Assembly: GCF_009765755.1 (NCBI RefSeq)
Contig: NZ_LMUV01000003.1
Span: 320,402 to 384,401, forward strand
Origin: Rhodanobacter sp. L36
Lineage (GTDB): Bacteria; Pseudomonadota; Gammaproteobacteria; Xanthomonadales; Rhodanobacteraceae
Length of the DNA: 64,000 bases
Direction: 5' to 3'
In this document: piece by piece, positions 50,195 to 58,880 of the stretch
Layout of the letters: the number at the start of each line of letters is the position of its first letter
How positions within the stretch are numbered: position 1 is the first letter of the stretch
Notes under the pieces: model-generated
Databases searched by the model: none
What the model was told of the DNA's origin: nothing
The model's input: the letters and a program-made list of their open reading frames with translations, nothing else
Position numbers and translations under genes: made by a program

Positions 50195-50458
50195 ATGGCA
50201 ACGGGTTGGGCCGGCGACGGCGCAGTGCAGGATCAGATCGACGCCACCGTCAACGACGCGGTGTCGCGGGCGCGCAGGCAGCTGAAAAACGGCCCGGGCC
50301 TGCTTCGATGTGAAGAGTGCGATGCAAAGATTCCCGAGGCGCGGCGCAAGGCCGTGCCGGGTGTGCGCCTGTGCGTGACCTGCCAGGAAACGCACGACGA
50401 GGAGGCCAGTGCCGGTCTCTACAACCGTCGCGGCAGCAAGGACAGTCAGCTTCGGTAG
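50195..50458 (+). CDS. TraR/DksA-type C4 zinc-finger protein
   Basis: The 87-residue product has a predicted helix (residues 8–32) then a DksA-like zinc finger CEECDAKIPEARRKAVPGVRLCVTCQ with four cysteines. The size and layout match YbiI/TraR-like proteins that bind the RNA polymerase secondary channel, though it lacks the long coiled coil of DksA. GGAGG before ATG 50195 is strong. It lies 91 nt after the MHS transporter and may share its transcript. Confidence 0.9.
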   Translation: MATGWAGDGAVQDQIDATVNDAVSRARRQLKNGPGLLRCEECDAKIPEARRKAVPGVRLCVTCQETHDEEASAGLYNRRGSKDSQLR

Positions 50459-50614
50459 AGTGCACCATCCTCCGATAGCGCATCAGCCGCGCAACGCTTG
50501 GCGACGTGCCTGCATCTGCAATAGGGCAGGTCGCGTGCGCCTGGATTAACGGAGCCATGCGCGGTTGTGTCCGATCCTTCACAGTTCGGCAGGTGAAGGG
50601 GTTCTATCTGTCGA

Positions 50615-50628
50615 TGTAAACGTTTACA
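50615..50628. promoter_or_regulatory. LacI-type operator TGTAAACGTTTACA upstream of the GH3 gene
   Basis: A perfect 14-bp palindrome with central CG lies 60 nt before the GH3 ATG. CG-centred palindromes of this kind are the usual operators of LacI-family repressors. A one-mismatch copy (TGTAAACGCTTACA) lies before the GH18 chitinase at 58593–58606. Confidence 0.75.
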
Positions 50629-50687
50629 TTTGCGCAGTTCCGTTCGGATGTGGCGTGTACCGCATGGCTTGCTCCCAGGGAGAAACG

Positions 50688-53105
50688 ATGAAGCGTTCCA
50701 ACGTGTCTGGCGTGCGTCCTGCCGCGCTCTTTTTTTCGATCGCGCTGACTGGCGTTGCCGCTGCAGCCTCGATGGCGGTTTCCGCGGCGGACGGTATGGC
50801 GCCGGTTCGCGAGCGGCATGCGCTGGCCGTCAAACCGTCGAATGCACAGATCGCTTCGTCGGATATCGGGCGCAAGGTCGATGCACTCCTGAAGAAAATG
50901 ACGCTGGCGGATAAGATTGGCCAGCTGATGCAGTACAACGACCAGGGCTCCAGCGCGCCGACCGCGACGGATGCCGATTCCGCCGCGGCGATGGCCGCCA
51001 ACCCCGAGACAAAAGATCACGTGGACGCGATGGCGCTTGCCAACAAGGGCGAGCTCGGCTCGATGCTCAACGTGGTCGGCGCAGAGAAAACGCACGCGTT
51101 CCAGCAGGCGGCCGTCGAAAAAAGCCGGCTGCATATTCCGATCCTGTTCGGCGCCGACGTGATCCATGGCTACCGCACGATCTACCCGGTGCCGCTGGGC
51201 TTGTCGGCATCGTGGGATCCGGCGCTGGTATCCGACGTGTCGCACATGGCCGCGGTGGAAGCCACTACGGCCGGCGTGAAATGGTTCTATTCGCCGATGG
51301 TCGACATCTCGCGTGATGCGCGCTGGGGTCGATCGACTGAAGGCGCGGGTGAGGATGCGTACCTCGGCTCGGCGATGGCGCGCGCGTACATCCGCGGCTA
51401 CCAAGGCGATGATCTGTCGAAGCCCGACAGCGTCGCCGCGTCGGTCAAGCATTACGCCGCTTACGGCGCGGCCGAAGCCGGGCGCGAATACAACACCACC
51501 GACATGTCGGACATCCGCCTGCGCCAGGACTATCTGCCGCCGTACAAGGCCGCGGTGGAGGCGGGCACGGCCACCATGATGAGTTCGTTCAACGCGCTCA
51601 ACGGCGTGCCGGCCACGGCCAACCCGTACCTGATGGACGAGATCCTGCGCAAGGAATGGGGCTTCAACGGTTTCGTGGTCAGCGACTACACCGCGATCAT
51701 GGAACTGACTCATCATGGCATCGCACTCGATGCGGCCATCGCCACGAAAAAAGCGCTGGAAGCCGGTGTGGAGGTGGACATGATGTCCCACTACTACGAC
51801 ACGCAGATTCCGAAGTTGCTGGCCAGCCACAAGCTGTCGATGAGCGTGGTCGACGAAGCGGTGCGTCGCGTTCTGCGGGTGAAGTTCGCGCTCGGTTTGT
51901 TCGAGCGTCCGTATGCGCAAGGCACCGAAGTGACGCAGGCCGTCGATGCGCATCGTCCGCTTGCACGTCGCGCCGCAGAAGAGTCATTCGTGCTGCTGAA
52001 GAACGGTGGATCGAATGCGCCCGTCCTGCCGTTGTCGCCGCAGCTGAAAACCGTCGCGTTGATCGGTCCGCTCGCCGACGATGCCGCTGAAATGCAGGGC
52101 GCCTGGGGCGGTGCGCAACATCAGGCGGACGTGGTCACCTTGCGCGATGGGCTCACCGCGCGCATGAAGAAAAATGGCGGCACGCTGCTGTATGCACGCG
52201 GCACCGACACCGATGGCGATTCCGAAGCGGGTTTCGCCGAAGCGCAGAGCGTGGCGAAGCAGGCTGACGTGGTGGTGATGGCGGTGGGTGAATCCAGCGC
52301 GATGAGTGGCGAGGCCGGCTCGCGCGCGAAGCTGGACTTGCCAGGCAACCAGCAAAAACTGCTGCAGGAAATCACCGCGACCGGCAAGCCGGTGGTTCTG
52401 CTGGTTTTCTCCGGTCGTCCGCTGGTGCTCGACTGGGCCGCGCAGCATGTGCCCGCGATCATGGCGGTGTGGTTTCCCGGTACCGAAGCCGGCTCGGCGG
52501 TCTCCAATGTCCTGTTCGGCGATACGGTTCCCAGCGGCAAGCTGACCATGAGCTTCCCGCGCGTGGTCGGCCAGGAGCCGCTTTACTACAACCAGTTTCC
52601 CACCGGCCGCCCCGCAGGCGATGCCGATCTGAGCCAGCCACCGCTGGGTGCGACGCGCTTCGTGTCGCGTTACATCGACGTGCCGAACGATGCGTTGTTT
52701 CCGTTCGGCTATGGCCTGAGCTACACCACGTTCGGCTACTCCGGCGTACGCGTGTCGCGTTCGTCTTTGCCGCTTGCCGAGGCGAATCGCAGCAGTGCGA
52801 AAAAGCTGATCAGCGTCACGGCGACAGTGAAGAACACCGGCTCGCGCGAAGGCACCGAAGTCGCGCAGCTCTATGTGCGCAACCTCGGCACCAGCGTCGA
52901 ACAACCGGTGCGCAGCCTGCAGGGTTTTCAGCGCGTGACGCTCAAGCCGGGCGAGTCGAGACAACTGACGTTCGAGCTCGGATTTCCGGAACTGTCGTTC
53001 TACAACAACGACAGCCAGCCGGTGATCGAAGCCACGCATTACACGGTGTGGGTTGGCGGCAGTTCGCAGGCGACCGATCACGCCGAGTTCGAAGTGACAC
53101 CCTGA
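50688..53105 (+). CDS. Periplasmic beta-glucosidase-like enzyme, family GH3 (BglX-like)
   Basis: The 805-residue product has a signal peptide (about 10–32, AVSAAD). The GH3 (alpha/beta)8 domain has KIGQLMQYN, ADVIHGYRTIYPVPLGLSASWDP and GFVVSDYTAIMEL with nucleophile D333. The alpha/beta sandwich and C-terminal fibronectin III-like domain (about 690–805) complete the BglX layout. Likely substrates are beta-glucosides or short xyloglucan/laminarin pieces. GGGAGAAACG precedes ATG 50688. The palindrome at 50615–50628 suggests LacI-family control shared with the chitinase. Confidence 0.93.
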   Translation: MKRSNVSGVRPAALFFSIALTGVAAAASMAVSAADGMAPVRERHALAVKPSNAQIASSDIGRKVDALLKKMTLADKIGQLMQYNDQGSSAPTATDADSAAAMAANPETKDHVDAMALANKGELGSMLNVVGAEKTHAFQQAAVEKSRLHIPILFGADVIHGYRTIYPVPLGLSASWDPALVSDVSHMAAVEATTAGVKWFYSPMVDISRDARWGRSTEGAGEDAYLGSAMARAYIRGYQGDDLSKPDSVAASVKHYAAYGAAEAGREYNTTDMSDIRLRQDYLPPYKAAVEAGTATMMSSFNALNGVPATANPYLMDEILRKEWGFNGFVVSDYTAIMELTHHGIALDAAIATKKALEAGVEVDMMSHYYDTQIPKLLASHKLSMSVVDEAVRRVLRVKFALGLFERPYAQGTEVTQAVDAHRPLARRAAEESFVLLKNGGSNAPVLPLSPQLKTVALIGPLADDAAEMQGAWGGAQHQADVVTLRDGLTARMKKNGGTLLYARGTDTDGDSEAGFAEAQSVAKQADVVVMAVGESSAMSGEAGSRAKLDLPGNQQKLLQEITATGKPVVLLVFSGRPLVLDWAAQHVPAIMAVWFPGTEAGSAVSNVLFGDTVPSGKLTMSFPRVVGQEPLYYNQFPTGRPAGDADLSQPPLGATRFVSRYIDVPNDALFPFGYGLSYTTFGYSGVRVSRSSLPLAEANRSSAKKLISVTATVKNTGSREGTEVAQLYVRNLGTSVEQPVRSLQGFQRVTLKPGESRQLTFELGFPELSFYNNDSQPVIEATHYTVWVGGSSQATDHAEFEVTP

Positions 53106-53136
53106 AATTCGACTACTGCGACTTCACGTTTCGCGT

Positions 53137-53682
53137 TCAAGCGGGGCGTGAATATTCCGCAAGCAAACCGGCCAGGTCCGTGATGCCGACATCGATCCCG
53201 TTCTGACTGAGCAGGGTCGTGACCTGTCCGCGATGGTGTGTCTGGTGATTGAAGAAATGCAGCAGCAGTGAATCGAACGGATAGGCGAAGCTTTTGTTCG
53301 AGCGGTTCGTGTAGGTCAGCGTCTGATCCAGATCCTTCTCCGCGATTTCTCCGACGAATTCGATGATGACCTCGTCCATGCGCTGCCTTGTTTCACACAG
53401 GTCGCCAAAGGTTGCGCGCGGTGATTCGGTCAGTGAATACGGATGCGCCATGAGGCGAACAGGATCGAGCGATCGGTAGTTCGACGGATGCTCGGCGAAG
53501 CGCTTCAGCCAGATGGTGTCTGCGGTGATCAGGTGATCGAGCGTGCGGAAGATCGAGCCGAAGAATGCCCCTTGATCCGCATGTAACATCGCCTCTCCCA
53601 ACGACGCCGACGCATCGTAGACCTTCACGTTCATCCAGCGGGTGTACGCAGCCAGCAGTTCGAATGAATGTTTGAGCGACAT
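53137..53682 (-). CDS. DinB-family protein (four-helix metal-binding hydrolase-like)
   Basis: The 181-residue product has the DinB/YfiT fold: LLAAYTRWMNVKVYD, then FRTLDHLITADTIWLKRF with the first metal-ligand histidine, and LLLHFFNHQTHHRGQVTTLL with the other two (H/HxxxH pattern). Members are thiol-dependent or DNA-damage-inducible enzymes of varied function. There is no signal peptide. The stop lies 31 nt from the end of the GH3 gene, convergent with it. Between it and the M61 gene lies that gene's terminator. Confidence 0.88.
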   Translation of the reverse strand: MSLKHSFELLAAYTRWMNVKVYDASASLGEAMLHADQGAFFGSIFRTLDHLITADTIWLKRFAEHPSNYRSLDPVRLMAHPYSLTESPRATFGDLCETRQRMDEVIIEFVGEIAEKDLDQTLTYTNRSNKSFAYPFDSLLLHFFNHQTHHRGQVTTLLSQNGIDVGITDLAGLLAEYSRPA

Positions 53683-53700
53683 CTTGATTCCGGTTTCAAA

Positions 53701-53728
53701 CGAAAGCCTGCCGGGTGGCAGGCTTTCG
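53701..53728 (-). terminator. Terminator hairpin after the M61 peptidase gene
   Basis: CGAAAGCCTGCC (53701–53712) and GGCAGGCTTTCG (53717–53728) form a perfect 12-bp stem with loop GGGT. On the minus strand TTTGAAA follows. It lies 51 nt beyond the stop of the peptidase. Confidence 0.75.
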
Positions 53729-53779
53729 TCGGTGGAAGCGACGTTGCCATCACGGCAACGCGAGCGGCGTTCATGGAAC

Positions 53780-55693
53780 CTACTTGCGCGCCGTGGTGAT
53801 CTCGCCGATGACGTCCTTGCCTTTGGCGCGCACCAGATGCGGGTATTTCAGACCGCCGTGGTAGTCGAGTTTGACGGTGCTGTAGACGTCCACATTCTTT
53901 ACCAGCAATTCGATCGATGCATTACCGGTCTTCGCGGCGGTGACCGCGTCCTTCAATCCGTCCGGCGAAAAATCCTTGCCGTTGACGGCGACGATGGTGA
54001 GGTCGGGCACGAGCCCGGCGTTGAACGCGGGGCCGCCCCACTGCACGTCGCGGACTTCGCCCTTGGCGGATACCGACATGCCCAGCGAATAGGCGAGGTT
54101 GGCGCCGTGACGAATCTTGTCGGCGGCCTTGTCGGTGTCGTTCGGCTTGTCGGTGTAGACCAGCTGCCAGCCGCCATTTTCGATGCCGTGTTCGGGCAGG
54201 GTGTCGCCGGTGTAGTCGAGACGGTCGCGCAGGAATTTCGCCCAGTCGTACTTCTGCACCTGATTCAGCGTGCCGACGATGTCATCGAACGTATAGGTCT
54301 TGGTGACGTAGCTGCCGTTCTCGATGCCGTAGAACGCGCGTGCGAAATCATCGAGCGAACGCTTGCCGCCGCTGAGTTCGCGAATCTGCGTATCCACGTC
54401 CAGCCACAGCAACTGGCCTTCCGGATAGAAATCGGTGCCGCGTCGCCAGTTGCCCCAACCGCCGCCACCGAAGTAGGTCAGCGGCGCGGCGTCGGCGGTG
54501 TCCTGCAGCGATCGCCATGAGCGACCGGTGCGATAGGACATCTGCGCGGCGATCGATGCCATCGAGTCGCGATATTGCGCCGGCGTCCACAGGCCCGAAC
54601 GCGCGGTCAGTACGCCGCACCAGTAATCGGTGAGGCCTTCGTAGACCCACAGCAGATCGTCCTGCATCGGCTCCATGAAAGTCGGCGTCCACAGATCGGC
54701 AGGGCGACGGTACTTGCCATTCCACGAGTGCACATATTCGTGCGGCATCAGGCTCGCCGCGAGCATGTGCATGGTGTCGTCGGTGAAAAAATTCGCCGGC
54801 AGGCGATCGTCGCTGGACTGGTGATGCTCCAGGCCGAAGTGGCCGGTGTGATCGGACAGCGTGAGCAGAAAATCGTAGTGATCGTAGTGGTGAGCGCCGA
54901 AGAGTCTGGCCGTCTGCTGCACCACCGCACGCTGGCCGGCGAGCTGCTTGTCGCTGATCTTCACGTCATCGGCCTCGTCGCCGACCACGTTGAGGTGCAC
55001 TGGCACCTTCGCGCCCGGGTCGAGATCGACGCGATTGAAATACTTGCCGGCAATCAGCGGTGAATCGACCAGATTGTTGAAGTGCAGCGGCTTGAACTGC
55101 GTGGTATTGCCGGACTGGCTGGCGATCTCCATCGCTGTTCCGAATTTCCATCCCGCCGGCAGCGTGACGCTGGGCTGGATGTTGATCTGCCGAGTGAAAT
55201 GACCGGCCGGGTAGAACGCGGTCTGGTTGAATTCGATGTCCACCAGATTCGGCGTGGACGACGCGCTGGCACCGAACTCGCCGCCATCGCCCGGTGACAG
55301 GAACTGGAACGACAGTTCGATCTGGCTCACGCCATCGGGCACCTGCACGTTCAACGCGTACATCTCGCGCAGATCGCGTCGCCAGGCGAGTTGCTTGCCG
55401 TTCGCCTTGATCACCACGCCGGCCACGTTTTGGATCGGGCCGGACGGCGCGTGCTCGCCGGGAATCCACTTCGGGTAGTACAGCGTGAGCGGGCCGGGCG
55501 TGACCGGAATCGTTTCGTTGACGCGGAAGATTTTCTTCGGCGCATCGGTCAGGTCGACCGCGACGGTGAGCGTGCCCGCGTAGGGCTGATCCACGGGAGC
55601 AGGCAGGTCGGCCGCCGAGGCGATGAAGCTGGCGGACATCGAGAGCGCGGTCGCGACGGCGAGGGTGATCAGGCGATAGCGGGGCATGAGCAT
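53780..55693 (-). CDS. Secreted M61-family peptidase (glycyl aminopeptidase-like) with C-terminal PDZ domain
   Basis: The 637-residue product has a signal peptide (about 5–28, FIASAAD). A beta-rich N-terminal domain precedes the gluzincin domain: HEYVHSW with H318 and H322, and WVYEGLTDYW supplying the third zinc ligand. A PDZ domain follows (about 535–615, with GGPAFNAGLVPDLTIVAVNG). M61 enzymes cleave N-terminal glycine or alanine. The start at 55693 is preferred because GGAG lies upstream; 55687 is also possible. It is divergent from the PiT gene. Confidence 0.92.
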   Translation of the reverse strand: MLMPRYRLITLAVATALSMSASFIASAADLPAPVDQPYAGTLTVAVDLTDAPKKIFRVNETIPVTPGPLTLYYPKWIPGEHAPSGPIQNVAGVVIKANGKQLAWRRDLREMYALNVQVPDGVSQIELSFQFLSPGDGGEFGASASSTPNLVDIEFNQTAFYPAGHFTRQINIQPSVTLPAGWKFGTAMEIASQSGNTTQFKPLHFNNLVDSPLIAGKYFNRVDLDPGAKVPVHLNVVGDEADDVKISDKQLAGQRAVVQQTARLFGAHHYDHYDFLLTLSDHTGHFGLEHHQSSDDRLPANFFTDDTMHMLAASLMPHEYVHSWNGKYRRPADLWTPTFMEPMQDDLLWVYEGLTDYWCGVLTARSGLWTPAQYRDSMASIAAQMSYRTGRSWRSLQDTADAAPLTYFGGGGWGNWRRGTDFYPEGQLLWLDVDTQIRELSGGKRSLDDFARAFYGIENGSYVTKTYTFDDIVGTLNQVQKYDWAKFLRDRLDYTGDTLPEHGIENGGWQLVYTDKPNDTDKAADKIRHGANLAYSLGMSVSAKGEVRDVQWGGPAFNAGLVPDLTIVAVNGKDFSPDGLKDAVTAAKTGNASIELLVKNVDVYSTVKLDYHGGLKYPHLVRAKGKDVIGEITTARK

Positions 55694-55860
55694 GTTGAAG
55701 GGCACTCCGGGCTGGATGACGGCAGAAGCATCGGTGTCGATTCCGCCGTCCTGACGCGGCAGCGATGCTGAGGAAACCCGATGGTAGGTCGAAGGTCACG
55801 ACCCATCCCCTGCCATAGGTCACCCATGTGCGCCGGTCGAGATGTGACGTCGACACACGA

Positions 55861-55878
55861 CTGTCACGAAGTTGTCCC
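55861..55878 (+). promoter_or_regulatory. Pho-box-like direct repeat upstream of the PiT gene
   Basis: CTGTCAC (55861–55867) and TTGTCCC (55872–55878) are two imperfect copies of the CTGTCAT half-site with exactly 11-nt periodicity and a 4-nt spacer, the geometry of PhoB boxes. It ends 43 nt before the PiT start. The second half is weak. Confidence 0.5.
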
Positions 55879-55921
55879 ACGCCGTGTTTAGCGTGTACGG
55901 ATTGACCCAAGGGAGATGCCA

Positions 55922-57505
55922 ATGTCCACCGAAACCGCCGCCGCTGCGCTGCCTGCTCCCAGCGCCGGATCCGGACGCGTTTTCCTCGTCGTGTTCGCGG
56001 TGATCCTGCTGGTGGGTGGCGGTTATGCCTTCACGCATCTGATGCAGGATCTCTCGATCGTCAAATCCACCGCGTCGGCGCCCTTCATCCTGCTCGGCGT
56101 GGCCTTGTTGATTGCGCTGGGCTTCGAATTCGTCAACGGATTCCACGACACCGCCAACGCGGTCGCCACGGTGATCTACACCCACTCGATGCCGGCCAAT
56201 CTCGCGGTGATCTGGTCGGGCGCGTTCAATTTCCTCGGTGTGCTGACCTCGTCCGGCGCCGTCGCGTTCACCGTGGTGGCGCTGCTACCGGTGGAGCTGA
56301 TCCTTCAGGTCGGCAGCCACGCGGGTTTCGCGATGGTGTTCGCGTTGCTGATCGCGGCGATTCTCTGGAACCTCGGCACCTGGTACTTCGGGCTGCCGAA
56401 TTCCTCGTCGCACACGCTGATCGGCTCGATCATCGGCGTGGGCCTGGCCAATCAATTGATGTCTGCGCACAGCGGCACCAGCGGCGTGGACTGGTCGGCC
56501 GCATCAGGCGTGTTCAAGGGCCTGGTGTTTTCGCCGATTGCCGGTTTCCTGCTGGCCGGTTTGCTGATGCTGGTCCTCAAGGCGGTGGTCAAGATTCCCG
56601 CGCTGTACAAGGCGCCGGAAGGCAACAAGCCGCCGCCGTGGCCGATCCGCGCGTTGCTGGTGCTGACCTGCACCGGCGTGAGTTTCAGCCATGGCTCGAA
56701 CGACGGCCAGAAAGGCATGGGCCTGATCATGCTGATCTTGATCGGCACGGTGCCGACCGCGTATGCATTGAATGGTGCGGTGACCGGCAACCAGGTGAAA
56801 AGCTTTCACCAGGTCTCGGCGGAAGCGCAGCAACTGCTTGGATCGTTCAAGGACACCGTCGCGTTGAGCGGCGATCCGCGTTCGCTGGTGACCACGGCGA
56901 TCCAGCAGAGAACCCTGCTTCCCACGACGGCGCCCGCACTCGCCGGATTGATGGCGGCGATCGACAAGCAGCTGGGCGATCGCACATCGCTGCGTGCCGT
57001 GCCGCAGGAGCAGATGGGCAACGTACGTAACGACATCTACCTCGCCGACGCGGCGATTCCACTGGTGCTGCAGCAACCCGGCCTCAGCGACTCACAACGC
57101 GGGACGCTGACCGCATGGCGCGGCCTCGGCACGCAGGCCACGCAGTTCATTCCGCCGTGGGTGAAGGTTGCCGTCGCGCTGGCGCTGGGCCTTGGCACCA
57201 TGGTCGGTTGGAAACGCATCGTGGTGACGGTCGGCGAAAAGATCGGCAAGGAACACCTCACCTATGCGCAAGGCGCGTCGGCCGAACTGGTGGCGATGAC
57301 GCTGATCCAGGCGGCCGACATGTATCACCTGCCGGTCAGCACCACGCATGTGTTGACCTCCGGCGTCGCTGGCACCATGGCCGCGAACGGCTCGGGTCTG
57401 CAATGGAGCACGGTACGCAGCTTGCTGATGGCGTGGGTGCTCACATTGCCGGCGTCGATTCTGCTGGCTGGCGGACTGTTCATCGTGTTCCGGCATCTGT
57501 TCTAG
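55922..57505 (+). CDS. Inorganic phosphate transporter, PiT family
   Basis: The 527-residue product is a metal-phosphate:H+ symporter of the inner membrane. The two signature repeats are present: GFEFVNGFHDTANAVATVIYT in the N-terminal half and VSFSHGSNDGQKGMGLIMLI in the C-terminal half. About ten to twelve helices flank a large hydrophilic central loop (about 285–395). GGGAG 7 nt before ATG 55922 favours this over ATG 55916. The Pho-box-like element upstream suggests phosphate-responsive expression, unlike the constitutive E. coli pitA. A terminator follows. Confidence 0.95.
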   Translation: MSTETAAAALPAPSAGSGRVFLVVFAVILLVGGGYAFTHLMQDLSIVKSTASAPFILLGVALLIALGFEFVNGFHDTANAVATVIYTHSMPANLAVIWSGAFNFLGVLTSSGAVAFTVVALLPVELILQVGSHAGFAMVFALLIAAILWNLGTWYFGLPNSSSHTLIGSIIGVGLANQLMSAHSGTSGVDWSAASGVFKGLVFSPIAGFLLAGLLMLVLKAVVKIPALYKAPEGNKPPPWPIRALLVLTCTGVSFSHGSNDGQKGMGLIMLILIGTVPTAYALNGAVTGNQVKSFHQVSAEAQQLLGSFKDTVALSGDPRSLVTTAIQQRTLLPTTAPALAGLMAAIDKQLGDRTSLRAVPQEQMGNVRNDIYLADAAIPLVLQQPGLSDSQRGTLTAWRGLGTQATQFIPPWVKVAVALALGLGTMVGWKRIVVTVGEKIGKEHLTYAQGASAELVAMTLIQAADMYHLPVSTTHVLTSGVAGTMAANGSGLQWSTVRSLLMAWVLTLPASILLAGGLFIVFRHLF

Positions 57506-57531
57506 ATCGTCGCCTCGACGCGTACGCAAAC

Positions 57532-57554
57532 AAGGGGCCGTTGGCCCCTTTTTT
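57532..57554 (+). terminator. Intrinsic terminator after the PiT gene
   Basis: AAGGGGCC (57532–57539) and GGCCCCTT (57543–57550) form an 8-bp stem with a 3-nt loop, running into six T residues (57549–57554). Confidence 0.9.
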
Positions 57555-57702
57555 GTCGCCAGTTCAGGAGTAAGGAAACGATGCCTCAGGCACCATCGCC
57601 ATCCCTGATCGGCAGGCTTGAGCGACGCTGCGGGACGATGTCTTGGTTGCGAAGACGGTGCGCTTCATGACTCACGAAAAACCGCAGTCCTAAAAGTGTC
57701 GT

Positions 57703-58449
57703 GTGGGCGTGATCGTTCACGTACCCCCATGCCATCATGGCGCCCGATTGCGCCGCTGGGTGCCAACATCGGGAGTCCGGGTCATTTCTTCGTCAGCACC
57801 ACATCGCACGCTCACCGACGGCATCAACTATTTCTTCGCCTTGTTGCCGGACGAAAAAGCGCGCGCAGAGATCGCGAGTGTCGAGGAGCGCTTCCGCAAG
57901 GCTCATCGGGTCAGCGGAACTGCCGTCGGCGCCGAACGGTTCCATCTGACGCTGAGTCCGATGGGAAAACCGGAACGCATACGTCAACCCCTGGAGAGGG
58001 CGCTTGTCGCAGCGGCAGAACAAGTGCGCGGCAAGGCGTTCGACGTGACGCTGGATTCCGCCATGCGTTTCAGCGCCAAGGACAACCGGTTTCCCTTCGT
58101 GCTGTGTGCCGATGCTGCCAGCACGGTGTCAGCGCTGGTGCTGCGCAAGGCCATCGCGGAGGCGCAATTGCGCGAGGGCCTGCACGTCAGCGGTGCTTCC
58201 AGTTTTCTCCCGCACGTGACGTTGATGTACGGCCATGCGATCGATGCAATCCAGGAGTCGATTACGCCGATTCGCTGGACGGCCAATGAGTTCGTGCTGG
58301 TGCGCAGTTTTTTCGGTCGCTCCAGACATGAGCTGGTGGGGCAATGGGCGCTTGAGCCATCGATGCCCGTCGGCAAAATCGATGTCGATGAAAGCTGGGA
58401 ACTGCCCGTTGATTTCGAACCCGACGACGACGGGCTCGATCAACGCTGA
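57703..58449 (+). CDS. 2H phosphoesterase (2'-5' RNA ligase / LigT-like)
   Basis: The 248-residue frame contains the two HxTx motifs of the 2H superfamily, FHLTLSPMG and LPHVTLMYG, spaced about 115 residues apart, after the typical YFFALLPDEKARAEI opening. Members open or ligate 2'-5' RNA bonds or hydrolyse cyclic phosphodiesters. The start is uncertain: GTG 57703 opens the frame, and GTG 57760 is closer to the conserved domain; neither has a good ribosome-binding site. The acidic C-terminal tail (VDFEPDDDGLDQR) is unusual. Confidence 0.82.
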   Translation: MGVIVHVPPCHHGARLRRWVPTSGVRVISSSAPHRTLTDGINYFFALLPDEKARAEIASVEERFRKAHRVSGTAVGAERFHLTLSPMGKPERIRQPLERALVAAAEQVRGKAFDVTLDSAMRFSAKDNRFPFVLCADAASTVSALVLRKAIAEAQLREGLHVSGASSFLPHVTLMYGHAIDAIQESITPIRWTANEFVLVRSFFGRSRHELVGQWALEPSMPVGKIDVDESWELPVDFEPDDDGLDQR

Positions 58450-58498
58450 GTCTGTTCAGTCGTTGCATCCGATCAACGTGCAGCGCGTATCGAAATTG

Positions 58499-58514
58499 GA
58501 CAACGATGTCATTC
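58499..58514. promoter_or_regulatory. LacI-type operator-like site, GACAACGATGTCATTC
   Basis: GACAACGATGTC is one base short of a perfect palindrome and repeats, with one change, at 58719–58734. The core resembles NagR/NagQ-type boxes of N-acetylglucosamine regulons in Xanthomonas and Shewanella, as I recall them. Confidence 0.55.
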
Positions 58515-58592
58515 CGGATTCGCCGGCGTTGATGCCAGCGATCGTCCTTGCGAAAAATGTCCCGATGATATCGATATCGCATGTAATTACGC

Positions 58593-58606
58593 TGTAAACG
58601 CTTACA
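58593..58606. promoter_or_regulatory. LacI-type operator TGTAAACGCTTACA upstream of the chitinase
   Basis: This differs by one base from the perfect palindrome before the GH3 gene (50615–50628) and lies 274 nt upstream of the chitinase ATG. It suggests a common LacI-family regulator for the two hydrolases. Confidence 0.65.
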
Positions 58607-58718
58607 CGGATGCGATGTCGCGCCACGACTCGATTCCGCCTCGACCTGCGTCGGTGCAGATTCGATGGCCTCCATCCATTCTTCACGCCAAAGGTCACAG
58701 TTTGCGCGAGACAGAATA

Positions 58719-58734
58719 GACAACGTTGTCATTC
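58719..58734. promoter_or_regulatory. LacI-type operator GACAACGTTGTC(ATTC)
   Basis: GACAACGTTGTC (58719–58730) is a perfect 12-bp palindrome with central CG, extended by ATTC as in the site at 58499. It is 147 nt upstream of the chitinase ATG and is the best NagR-like box in the window. Confidence 0.65.
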
Positions 58735-58880
58735 GGGTCTAAGACGGGTTTGTTGCACACATAACAAGCGGTGGCACGGAAGCTGTGAGGCGTCCCATTC
58801 CCCAACTGGCTGACAGGACCACAACCAGCGCTCGCCTCGACGAACCCACCCGAAACAACGTCATCCTCAGGAGAAATTCC

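Larger units (their letters stand above)
58450..58880. other. 431-bp intergenic region before the chitinase with clustered LacI-type palindromes
   Basis: No gene is supported here. The region carries two copies of the 16-mer GACAACG(A/T)TGTCATTC (58499–58514 and 58719–58734) and one TGTAAACGCTTACA (58593–58606), annotated separately. It must contain the chitinase promoter and probably a long untranslated leader. Confidence 0.6.
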
